Shown: one piece after another, positions 10,313 to 17,600 of the stretch
How the letters are laid out: every line of letters begins with the position of its first letter
Position numbering within the stretch: position 1 is the first letter of the stretch
Source: Limnohabitans sp. G3-2
GTDB lineage: Bacteria > Pseudomonadota > Gammaproteobacteria > Burkholderiales > Burkholderiaceae_C
Length of the DNA: 64,000 nucleotides
Assembly: GCF_002778275.1 (NCBI RefSeq)
Contig: NZ_NESG01000001.1
Span: 248,001 to 312,000 of the forward strand
Direction: 5' to 3'
Made by a program: the position numbers and the translations under genes
Notes under the pieces: generated by a model
Seen by the model: only the letters and a program-made list of their open reading frames with translations
Database searches by the model: none
What the model was told of the DNA's origin: nothing

Positions 10313-12024
10313 CAGAAGCTGTGAACCAAGTTGATCCAGTAACGGCTTTTTTGGCTCGAGCTGTCGTTTTCGACCATGCCCGTCTCCGACAAGCGCGCAC
10401 CCGGATTGCCGCCAATGCGGCGAGCGGCCATGGCTTTGAGGACGGTGGAAGGGCTCAACTGGTAATTGAGGCCAGCACCCCAGCCGCTCAAGCTGTAGCG
10501 GTTGGGCGTTGGCAAATTTTCAACGGCAGGACGCTTGCTGATGCGCACCGTTCCCCAGTCGTAAAACACCTGCCACTGCAAACCTTCACCGAATGGAATG
10601 CGCCACTCCAAGCTGGCCGTGACGGCCTCATCGCCCGAGCCTTCTGAACTGGGATAGGCCCTGACCCCTTGGGCGCCGCCCAAAGACATGCGTTCTGAAG
10701 AGTCCAGGTTTTTGAAACTGCGCTGGCCATTCAGGGTGAGCCACCATTGCTGGCCACTCTCCATCACCTGAGCCAAGGTGAGGTTGCCCGTGAGTTTGTG
10801 GTACCGCCCCTGTGTTTGAAGCCCTTGCGCATCGTCGGTCTGGTTGGATGGATTGGCCGACAGATCGACATCGCCATGGGTCCAGTTCATCCGCCAAAAA
10901 ACGCTGGATTTGTTGACCGATGTCCATTCACCGGACAAGCCCAAGACACCCGATTGGACTTGGCGTTGGGACTCAAAGCCATTGGTGGTGTCGGCATAAC
11001 GTGAACGGTTGAACTGGGCCGATGCCGCCACCCGCATCGAGCGGGAATAGAACAAGGGACGACTCCAGTCGAGACCATCGGTGCGGGCAATGCCGGAAAC
11101 CACGGGGTCGTTGACGCCCCCCAGCAAGTGGTAGCGCATGTTCGAATGGGAAAGCCCAATGCGGGAACCGCTGTAGCCCACAGGCAAGCTGTAGGCCAAA
11201 CGCCCGTATCTCACCGCCTGCGTCGCCATGAGGTTGGTCGACAACTGGTCGCCATGCGCGCTGGGGTTGTTCCAATTGGCGTTGAGGCTGGCACGGTTGG
11301 CGCCGGTGCGGGCATGGCCCCAGTTGTCCAGCAATCCCGACCCATCCCAAGCGGGTGTTGACTCTATCGTGGCCACCACATCGGTGGTATTGGGTGTACT
11401 GCCGGCTTTGAGGGCCGCACTGGCGTTCACACCCGGCAACGCTTGGACCACGTTCAAGGCCCCTTCAAGCACCCGCAAATTCAAGGGTGTGCCTGTGGCA
11501 TAAGCTTGGCCAAAGGTTTTTTCAATGCGATCGGCAGAAATCGACAATGAAGCGCGGTCCACGATTTCAAGCACCCCCATCAAGCCCTCAGACACGACCA
11601 AGCGCACCACACCCTCTTCGATGTCTTGCGGTGGCAAACTCACCTGAGCCAACCAGCCTTGCTGTTGATAAGCCTCCTCCAGCGCAGGAACCACGCGGCG
11701 AAGCTCGGTCAAATCCAGCTCACGGTCCAACCACTGGGCCAAAACAGCATCCACGGCTTTCTTGTCCAGAACTTGACCGCCTTGCACGTCAAAGCGCCGA
11801 ACCTTGAACTTGAGCCCCCCTGAGTCCCCCACCGGGGCCGATGGAATTGCAATGGGCTGGGTCTGCACAGGTGGTTTGGGCTGTATCGACTTCTGGATGT
11901 CTCGTTGGATGGAGCCCGCGTCGGGCGACAAGTTGGGGGCGGACTGCGCCCAAAGCCAAGGCGTCCAAGCCAGGCACAGTCCGAGAACGGCCAGGCCAAT
12001 GGGCTTCACTGCCAAGTCTTTCAT
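10312..12024 (-). CDS. TpsB outer-membrane transporter (FhaC/ShlB/HecB family)
   Basis: Omp85-superfamily pore that secretes the partner TpsA across the outer membrane. The 570 residues match the usual family size of about 550-590. Residues 1-27 are a Sec signal peptide ending WLWAQ. POTRA-type sequence spans about 70-215 (VRRFDVQGG, LEEAYQQQGWLAQVSLPPQ, VVRLVVSEG). The rest is a 16-stranded barrel, with the L6-type motif GGAQGVRAYPSSEGSGDEA near residue 450 and a terminal phenylalanine (INLVHSF), typical for barrel assembly. The start ATG overlaps the stop of the preceding small gene (TGATG), and its own stop overlaps the tpsA start, so all three genes appear translationally coupled. Confidence 0.95.
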   Translation of the reverse strand: MKDLAVKPIGLAVLGLCLAWTPWLWAQSAPNLSPDAGSIQRDIQKSIQPKPPVQTQPIAIPSAPVGDSGGLKFKVRRFDVQGGQVLDKKAVDAVLAQWLDRELDLTELRRVVPALEEAYQQQGWLAQVSLPPQDIEEGVVRLVVSEGLMGVLEIVDRASLSISADRIEKTFGQAYATGTPLNLRVLEGALNVVQALPGVNASAALKAGSTPNTTDVVATIESTPAWDGSGLLDNWGHARTGANRASLNANWNNPSAHGDQLSTNLMATQAVRYGRLAYSLPVGYSGSRIGLSHSNMRYHLLGGVNDPVVSGIARTDGLDWSRPLFYSRSMRVAASAQFNRSRYADTTNGFESQRQVQSGVLGLSGEWTSVNKSSVFWRMNWTHGDVDLSANPSNQTDDAQGLQTQGRYHKLTGNLTLAQVMESGQQWWLTLNGQRSFKNLDSSERMSLGGAQGVRAYPSSEGSGDEAVTASLEWRIPFGEGLQWQVFYDWGTVRISKRPAVENLPTPNRYSLSGWGAGLNYQLSPSTVLKAMAARRIGGNPGARLSETGMVENDSSSQKSRYWINLVHSF

Positions 12025-12416
12025 CAGGCATTCACCGCCACTGAAGGCGCATCCACTTGCGTTGATTGATCCTTTGCGACGGCTCCCGATGGCGAATGCA
12101 TTTGCGCTTGGGCCGCAATCATTTGGGCACCCAATTGCGCCGCTTCGGCGAAATGACGGGCCACCAAGTTTTTCAGCTCATCGATTTGAGCCATGGCGTA
12201 ATGGACATCCGGAAAAATGGCGGGCATCTCGATCAATTTGTCACCATCGACCAACATGCCCGATCGCACGGCAACGCCACCGCTGACGATTTGAACCACA
12301 AACACACCACGCCCTGTGATGGGATGGCCCTCTTGAGGCGAGGAAGATTTCTGTGCCGGGTCTGTTTCCAGAGTGCTGGCCTGGTTTGGCTCGCTCGGCG
12401 TGACTTTTTCCGTCAT
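12024..12416 (-). CDS. Small unrecognised protein opening the TPS operon
   Basis: 130 residues starting MTEKVTPSEP; I do not recognise the family. This start is preceded by AAAGGTG at a suitable distance, which is why I prefer it to in-frame starts further upstream (up to 12506). No signal peptide or membrane segment is seen. The N-terminus is polar and probably disordered. The centre (about residues 35-70) has a compact hydrophobic patch, GRGVFVVQIVSGGVAVRSG. A predicted helix follows (about 75-105, LKNLVARHFAEAAQLGAQM), then an Ala/Ser-rich tail. The stop overlaps the tpsB start. Accessory genes in TPS operons are known, but function here is only inferred from position; a cytoplasmic helper of TpsA is one possibility. 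Confidence 0.7.
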   Translation of the reverse strand: MTEKVTPSEPNQASTLETDPAQKSSSPQEGHPITGRGVFVVQIVSGGVAVRSGMLVDGDKLIEMPAIFPDVHYAMAQIDELKNLVARHFAEAAQLGAQMIAAQAQMHSPSGAVAKDQSTQVDAPSVAVNA

Positions 12417-12716
12417 CTGTTTCACCTTTTGTCGATTCATGAAGCGCACCAAAAGAGTGCAAAAAGAGTCTTTTAACGCCAGCGGGGCGCCCGTGATGCT
12501 GTCCAAAAAACCATGAAAGATCAGCAGCCCAACCCTGTTTGAAAGATGCTAATTGATGAAAATCAAAAAAAATCAATTAATGTCCAAATCGACATATTGA
12601 TGACGACATTGTCATTTTTCTCAAATAATTGAACATGCCAACCGCTCTATAAAATCAAAGCACTGAGCCGGCAAGCATGGCAAACGTTGGGTGTTGGCGA
12701 CGGAGGCCTGGTCAAG
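12417..12716. promoter_or_regulatory. AT-rich divergent promoter region between the TPS operon and the two-component system
   Basis: About 300 bp without a convincing gene, clearly more AT-rich than its surroundings between 12530 and 12660. It contains two perfect inverted repeats. AATTGAT (12551-12557) pairs with ATCAATT (12572-12578). ATGAC (12600-12604) pairs with GTCAT (12611-12615). Either could be a binding site for the adjacent OmpR-type regulator. A GGAGG ribosome binding site for the regulator gene lies at 12702-12706. I could not assign -10/-35 boxes with confidence. Confidence 0.5.
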
Positions 12717-13400
12717 ATGAAAATACTGTTGGTTGAAGACGATGCACAAATCAGCGCATTGGTCATCCACGCTTTGCGACAGGCTGGCTTTGATGTGGAC
12801 CACACCGACAATGGCTTGAGCGGCTTAGAGAAGGCCACCACAGGTCTTTATGACCTGCTTGTCCTGGACCTGATGCTCCCCGGGTTGGATGGGCTGGAGT
12901 TGCTCAAGCGCTTGCGAGAAAGATCTCAAGCCACACCGACACTCATCTTGAGTGCCAAAGGGGATTTGAACGACCGCTTGTTGGGGTTCGAATTGGGCGC
13001 TTGTGATTACATCCCCAAGCCCTTTTACGTAGAAGAAGTGGTGGCCCGTGTTCGAGCCGCGCTGGCCAACAGAGAGGGCATCATCGACCAAAGCTTGGTG
13101 GTGGGTGAGTTGCGCCTTGACAGGATCAGTCGGCAAGCCCATTGGCAGGGCCTCAACGCCACCTTGAGCCAGCGGGAGTTCAGCGTTCTGGAGCTTTTGA
13201 TGCGCTCCCCCGGACATATTTTTTCAAGGAAACAAATCTTGTTGCATGTCTGGGAAATCGACTTCGACCCCAACACCAATGTGGTGGACGTCTGCATACA
13301 AAGGATCAAGCGCAAACTGACCCGCCATCAAAACACCCTGGCAGACTTACCGATTGATTCCGTTCGCGGAGTGGGCTATCGCATGAACAAAGGTGTTTGA
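12717..13400 (+). CDS. OmpR/PhoB-family response regulator
   Basis: DNA-binding response regulator of 227 residues. The receiver domain spans about 1-115, with acidic pair E8-D9-D10 (MKILLVEDD), phospho-acceptor D51 in VLDLMLPG and the conserved lysine in YIPKPF. The C-terminal winged helix (about 128-225) carries LSQREFSVLELLMRSPG and the closing DSVRGVGYR motif. I chose MKILLVEDD because it is the canonical receiver start and has GGAGG ten bases upstream; an in-frame ATG at 12687 would add ten atypical residues. The histidine kinase gene starts three bases after the stop. Position next to the TPS operon suggests adhesin control, which is an inference. Confidence 0.95.
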   Translation: MKILLVEDDAQISALVIHALRQAGFDVDHTDNGLSGLEKATTGLYDLLVLDLMLPGLDGLELLKRLRERSQATPTLILSAKGDLNDRLLGFELGACDYIPKPFYVEEVVARVRAALANREGIIDQSLVVGELRLDRISRQAHWQGLNATLSQREFSVLELLMRSPGHIFSRKQILLHVWEIDFDPNTNVVDVCIQRIKRKLTRHQNTLADLPIDSVRGVGYRMNKGV

Positions 13401-13403
13401 AAC

Positions 13404-14801
13404 ATGCTGACTCTTCTCCAAAAGAACATCAAGAAATCGTTCAAAGTTTATATTTTTGTCCATGTTTTCTTGGCAGCCGCCTTCATCATTTTCATCAACA
13501 GGCAAGTCAGTCAGTATTTTTTAAAAGACCAACTGAACCAGCAAATACAAACCAATTTGGTCAACGACATTGTGGGCTGCGGTTATTTGGCGAACAACGA
13601 AGAAGCGTTTTTGCATTGCACCTTCAACAATGCCGCGCACAATGTTTCAAGGCTTTTGAACAACGAATACGTCCTTTGCAATACCCACACCACTGCAGCC
13701 TCTTTGGCCGTCGGCGTTTGTCAAAAGCTGGCGGACACCGAGCTGTCGGTCCCCACAGATGTTCCCCATGGGCGACTTGGGATCGTGGGCCAGGACAATG
13801 AACCTTGGTATGTGGCCCGCAGAAACGACGACGAGCACGCCTATGCCCTGATGCTGCCTGCCTCTGCCGCATCGGATTTGCAGGGAAAAATTTGGCGGCT
13901 GCGCGACCGCAATTTGATATTCACGCTGCCCTTCATTTTTTTGAGCCTGGGATTGCTGACCTTTTACGTCACCCGGCTTTTATTCAAACCGGTCCAATCC
14001 ATCAAAAATACGCTGAACGCCATGGAGTCACAGAACCTGGATCGCGCGACCGAATTGAAAAGCCCTTTTTACGAGTTCGATGACTTCTTGAAAATTTTCG
14101 ACGAACTTCGCCAAAGGCTGCAAAAAAGTTTCACCAAAGCTCGCCGCTTCGCGTCTGACGCATCGCATGAGTTGCGCACGCCTTTGACGATTTTGAGAGG
14201 CCATGCCGAAGAAATGATCACAGAGCTGCCCACGGGCTCTGATACCCAAATTCGAATGCGCGTGATTGCAGATCAAGTCGACCGCTTGATCGATATCTCT
14301 GGCAAGTTGTTGTTGCTCTCGCAAGCAGATGCCAACAGCATCAAGGTCCAATTGGAACGGTTGGACCTCAGTCAACTGGTTTGGCATTGGGCGCAGGATG
14401 CGCACTCTTTTGACGAACTCACCGAAGTCAAAACGGACATTGAATCCGGGCTCAGTTGCCAAGGCGATCGCCAACTCTTGCTGCAGTTGATGCAAAACCT
14501 TTACACGAATGCCGTCAATTACAACATCGACAATGGTTGGCTGCGCATCACCCTCCAACAGCAAGCAGGTGCTCTTTTACTGTCCTTCGAAAACCCCTGC
14601 GAAGATATCCCCGCTGAATTTTCAGAACGGGCTTTTGACCGTTTCTACAGGGGACCTCATTCACTGTCAAAAGGCATTGTGGGCTATGGCTTGGGACTTA
14701 GCTTGTGCCAAGAAATTGCCAAAGTGCACGGCGGGTTCATCACCATCGACATCAGCGGTGACCGTGTTCGCATGACACTTTCATTGCCCACTTTGGCTTA
14801 A
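13404..14801 (+). CDS. Sensor histidine kinase with four-cysteine periplasmic domain
   Basis: Inner-membrane partner of the upstream response regulator, 465 residues. TM1 is about 15-32 and TM2 about 170-192, leaving a periplasmic domain of about 140 residues with cysteines at 59, 72, 92 and 106. A HAMP-like linker follows (about 193-245). The dimerisation/phosphorylation motif SDASHELRTPL holds H255. The ATPase domain has an N box (LMQNLYTNAVNYN) and a G box (GYGLGLSLCQEIAKVHGG). The kinase core is standard; I do not recognise the sensor domain. The four cysteines could form disulfides or bind a metal. Confidence 0.94.
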   Translation: MLTLLQKNIKKSFKVYIFVHVFLAAAFIIFINRQVSQYFLKDQLNQQIQTNLVNDIVGCGYLANNEEAFLHCTFNNAAHNVSRLLNNEYVLCNTHTTAASLAVGVCQKLADTELSVPTDVPHGRLGIVGQDNEPWYVARRNDDEHAYALMLPASAASDLQGKIWRLRDRNLIFTLPFIFLSLGLLTFYVTRLLFKPVQSIKNTLNAMESQNLDRATELKSPFYEFDDFLKIFDELRQRLQKSFTKARRFASDASHELRTPLTILRGHAEEMITELPTGSDTQIRMRVIADQVDRLIDISGKLLLLSQADANSIKVQLERLDLSQLVWHWAQDAHSFDELTEVKTDIESGLSCQGDRQLLLQLMQNLYTNAVNYNIDNGWLRITLQQQAGALLLSFENPCEDIPAEFSERAFDRFYRGPHSLSKGIVGYGLGLSLCQEIAKVHGGFITIDISGDRVRMTLSLPTLA

Positions 14802-14809
14802 AGAAAAAA

Positions 14810-14835
14810 GGCCAACCGGTGACGGTTGGCCTTTT
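14810..14835. terminator. Bidirectional terminator between the kinase gene and ssrA
   Basis: A 9-bp perfect stem, GGCCAACCG / CGGTTGGCC, with a GTGA loop. It is flanked by an A-run on the left and TTTT on the right, so it can terminate both the plus-strand two-component operon and the minus-strand tmRNA transcript. Confidence 0.9.
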
Positions 14836-14841
14836 CAGGTT

Positions 14842-15230
14842 TGGTGGAGCTGGGGGGATTTGAACCCCCGTCCATAAGTCTTTTTCGTACAGTTCTACAT
14901 GTGTAGTCGTCTGATTTGAGTCTCGCCAAATGAACCGCGCAGCGACACGCTGAACACCCAGCCAGTACCCTTTTTTCTCACACCACCTCAAGGTACCCGA
15001 GGTGATGCCAGCCCATATGTTTTACCTTGCAGCCAGGACTTTGAGGGGTTTAACCCCCTCATCACCCTGACCCAGCCTATCGGCCAACTGTTGCAAGGCT
15101 CACCGGATTAAGCGGCGAGTGCGAAACGTTCGTCGTTTGCAGTTAGTTTTTTTTCCGAAGTTTTACGAGGATCAGAACCTCGACATGCCCTGCCACGCGT
15201 CCGAACCCATGTCGAAACCAGTGCAGCCCC
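14842..15230 (-). ncRNA. ssrA: Transfer-messenger RNA (tmRNA)
   Basis: tmRNA rescues stalled ribosomes and tags the unfinished protein. On the minus strand the RNA begins GGGGCTG...TTTCGAC at 15230 and ends in an encoded CCA at 14842, giving 389 nt. The tRNA-like 3' half contains the T-arm GGTTCAAATCC. The reading frame at 15140-15108 starts with resume codon GCA, encodes ANDERFALAA and ends with TAA; this tag is typical of Burkholderiales. It lies only 12 bases downstream of gph on the same strand. Confidence 0.97.
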
Positions 15231-15239
15231 TCAATGCCT

Positions 15240-15266
15240 ATTTTAGGCCTTGTTCAGGAACTTCAA
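15240..15266 (-). promoter_or_regulatory. Candidate ssrA promoter overlapping the gph stop codon
   Basis: On the minus strand a TAAAAT box (15245-15240) lies nine bases before the tmRNA 5' end, and a TTGAAG box (15266-15261) lies 15 bases upstream of it. The -10-like box contains the TAA stop codon of gph. The spacer is shorter than the ideal 17 bases, so this is a candidate only. Confidence 0.5.
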
Positions 15267-15908
15267 GAGCGCCATGGGCGAATCAATGTGCAAATGGGCA
15301 TTCCAGCGCGAAATATCGGCCTGTTGACCCAAATAACCGTAGGTGGCGGCCACGGTGCCCATGCCCGCGGCCAATCCGGCCACGATGTCGCGCTCGTCGT
15401 CACCCACATACACGCATCGGGCCGGATCGACCGACAAACGGCGCGCCGCTTCGAACAAGGGCTCAGGGTGCGGCTTGGCGTGTGGCGTGGTGTTGCCACT
15501 GACAACGGCACCCGCCGAAGAGAACAAGGGCATGGCGGCGGTCAGCGGGTCGGTGAATCGGCTCGACTTGTTGGTCACCACGCCCCAAGGCAGGCCTTGC
15601 TCAACCAGCGCCGCAATCATCTCGACCACCCCGTCAAAAATTCGGGTGCGCTCGGTCATGCAGTTTTCGTAGTTGACGAAAAACTCTTCTTTCATCGCCT
15701 CAAACTCGGGGTGCTCGGGCGTCATGTCGAAAGCGATGCCGAGCATGCCTCGGGCCCCCGCACCGGCCATGTGGCGGTAATGCTCCAGTGGGAAAGAGGA
15801 CAAGCCACGGTCCACACGCATTTTGTCGACCGCCGCACCCAAATCCGGGGCGCTGTCGATCAAGGTGCCGTCCAGGTCAAACAGAACGGCTTGGATGTCT
15901 TTGAACAT
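15243..15908 (-). CDS. gph: Phosphoglycolate phosphatase (HAD family)
   Basis: Cytosolic Mg-dependent hydrolase that converts 2-phosphoglycolate to glycolate, clearing a product of DNA repair or photorespiratory-type chemistry. 221 residues. HAD motif I is AVLFDLDGTLIDSAPDL with the nucleophile Asp. Motif II is VVTNKSS. Motif III is around KPHPEPLFEAA, and motif IV is YVGDDERDI. The start MFKDIQAV lies two bases after the ubiG stop, so translation is probably coupled; an in-frame upstream extension overlapping ubiG is unlikely. The ubiG-gph pair is common in betaproteobacteria. Other HAD phosphatases have similar motifs, but context supports Gph. Confidence 0.9.
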   Translation of the reverse strand: MFKDIQAVLFDLDGTLIDSAPDLGAAVDKMRVDRGLSSFPLEHYRHMAGAGARGMLGIAFDMTPEHPEFEAMKEEFFVNYENCMTERTRIFDGVVEMIAALVEQGLPWGVVTNKSSRFTDPLTAAMPLFSSAGAVVSGNTTPHAKPHPEPLFEAARRLSVDPARCVYVGDDERDIVAGLAAGMGTVAATYGYLGQQADISRWNAHLHIDSPMALLKFLNKA

Positions 15909-15910
15909 GG

Positions 15911-16621
15911 TCAGGCTTTCCGGCAGGCCAGCAAGTAATTCACACTGGTGTCTTGGCTGAGCCAATAGCGTTTGGTGAAGGGGTTGTACTCCATGCCTTT
16001 GAAGCCTTGAGCATCCAGCCCGGCATCGCGCGCCCAGGTGGTCAACTCGCTCGGCTTGATCAGGCGGGCAAATTCATGGGTGCCTTTGGGCAACAATTTC
16101 AGGATGTATTCGGCCCCCACAATGGCAAACAGAAAAGACTTGGGGTTGCGATTGAGCGTGGAAAAGAAGACCCAACCGCCGGGCTTGACGAGTTGGGCAC
16201 AGGCTTTGACCACCGATGCGGGGTCGGGCACGTGTTCGAGCATTTCCATGCAGGTGACCACATCGAACTGCGCGGGCTGCTCAGCGGCCAGGGCCTCGGC
16301 GCTGACTTCGCGGTACTGAACCCCTTGTGTGCCCGCTTCGAGCGCATGCAACTGGGCCACTTTGAGCGACTTGGTGGCCAGGTCTGCGCCCAGCACTTTG
16401 GCGCCTTTGCGTGCCATGGCGTCGGCCAGAATGCCGCCGCCGCAACCAATGTCCACCACGTTCAAGCCCGTCAAGGGCACGAGTGCGTTGATCCACTCTA
16501 GGCGCAGTGGGTTGATCTGGTGCAGGGGACGGAATTCACTCTCCGGATCCCACCAGCGGTGGGCCAGATCGGAGAATTTGGCCAGCTCGGCCGGATCGAC
16601 ATTGGAATGGGTGGTGCTCAT
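15911..16621 (-). CDS. ubiG: Ubiquinone biosynthesis O-methyltransferase
   Basis: SAM-dependent methyltransferase for the two O-methylation steps of ubiquinone synthesis. The 236 residues match the family length. The conserved N-terminus includes [19 protein letters not shown]. The SAM-binding motif is [12 protein letters not shown] (about 55-66). [11 protein letters not shown] and [12 protein letters not shown] are typical UbiG sequences. It precedes gph with a two-base gap and probably shares its transcript. Confidence 0.96.
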   Translation of the reverse strand: MSTTHSNVDPAELAKFSDLAHRWWDPESEFRPLHQINPLRLEWINALVPLTGLNVVDIGCGGGILADAMARKGAKVLGADLATKSLKVAQLHALEAGTQGVQYREVSAEALAAEQPAQFDVVTCMEMLEHVPDPASVVKACAQLVKPGGWVFFSTLNRNPKSFLFAIVGAEYILKLLPKGTHEFARLIKPSELTTWARDAGLDAQGFKGMEYNPFTKRYWLSQDTSVNYLLACRKA

Positions 16622-16673
16622 GGTGTCTGATTGTCAGCGAACAGGCCTTCCAGCATGAACGACAGGCGAAAAA

Positions 16674-16695
16674 AAGCCCCATTGCTGGGGCTTTT
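16674..16695 (-). terminator. Rho-independent terminator of the OmpA-family gene
   Basis: Stem AAGCCCC / GGGGCTT with a six-base loop. Read on the minus strand it is followed by a long T-run, so it fits termination downstream of the minus-strand OmpA-family gene. Confidence 0.85.
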
Positions 16696-16713
16696 GGCTC
16701 ATCCTTGAGAGGA

Positions 16714-17370
16714 TTACTTGTTGGCGCGTGTGCCCACCACTTCGATTTCCACGCGGCGGTTCTTGGAACGGCCAGCAGCGGTCTTGTTGTCAGCAACTGG
16801 CTGCTTCTCGCCTTTGCCTTCGGTGTAAACGCGGTTCTTTTCGATGCCCTTGGACACCAAATAGGCCTTGACAGCGTCGGAACGCTTGACCGACAGCTTC
16901 TGGTTGTAAGCATCAGCGCCCACGGAGTCGGTGTGACCCACAGCGATGATGACTTCCAAGTTGATGCCCTTGACCTTGCCCACCAGATCGTCCAGCTTGG
17001 CTTTGCCTTCGGCCTTCAACACGGATTTATCGAAGTCAAAGAAAGCGTCTGCAGCGTAAGTCACTTTGGTGGCAGCTGCTGGAGGCAGTGCAGGCGCAGC
17101 AGCTTTAGGGGCTGGTGCAGCAGGTGCAGGTGCCGCTTTGGGTGCTGGTGCAGCTGGAGCTGGAGCAGCTTTAGGAGCCACGATGGCGCCATCGCAACCA
17201 GACGCTGCCGTGGCAGGCGTCCAGTTGGCATCGCGCCAGCACAATTCTTGGGTGCCGTTTTTCCAAGCGTCGCCGGAAGCGTTGCGCCAGTTGTCAACAG
17301 ATTGAGCACCGGCGGCTGTTGCGAGAGCTGCGGAGGCAATCAACATCGCTACTTTGTTGAATTTGTTCAT
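16714..17370 (-). CDS. OmpA-family outer-membrane/peptidoglycan-binding protein
   Basis: 218 residues. Signal peptide is about 1-22 (ending ATAAGAQS). A short middle region carries two cysteines (QELCWRD, SGCDG). It is followed by an Ala/Pro/Lys linker with a duplicated APKAAPAPAAP unit (about 66-100). The C-terminal OmpA domain (about 105-213) contains FFDFDKSVL, VGHTDSVGADAYNQKLSVKR and NRRVEIEV, the usual peptidoglycan-binding residues. There is no full eight-stranded N-terminal barrel, so it probably tethers the envelope rather than forming a classical OmpA porin. GAGGAAG precedes the ATG. The gene is divergent from gyrA and has its own terminator. Confidence 0.9.
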   Translation of the reverse strand: MNKFNKVAMLIASAALATAAGAQSVDNWRNASGDAWKNGTQELCWRDANWTPATAASGCDGAIVAPKAAPAPAAPAPKAAPAPAAPAPKAAAPALPPAAATKVTYAADAFFDFDKSVLKAEGKAKLDDLVGKVKGINLEVIIAVGHTDSVGADAYNQKLSVKRSDAVKAYLVSKGIEKNRVYTEGKGEKQPVADNKTAAGRSKNRRVEIEVVGTRANK

Positions 17371-17600
17371 GGTCTTCCTCTAGAGAGATAAAGCCGCAGA
17401 CTCGCTGCGAAAAAATGACGTTTCAGATGACCTTCACCTGATCCGTTGGGTTTTATTGTGCCATAGACCCGAAACGCATTCGTTAAACGGCGTACACACG
17501 CGACAGCCAAACCCTGGATGAATGACAAATGTTGCATATACGCGACACCCTCTTGCACCTAAAATGCATGTTTTAAAGTGCCCATTGCTTCCTTCTATAT
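17371..17600. promoter_or_regulatory. Divergent intergenic region between the ompA-like gene and gyrA
   Basis: About 230 bp that must hold both promoters. The OmpA-family gene has a clear ribosome binding site next to its ATG. The gyrA ATG is preceded by ccttctatat, with no recognisable Shine-Dalgarno sequence. I see AT-rich candidates around 17556-17580 but no convincing promoter pair or operator. Confidence 0.4.
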
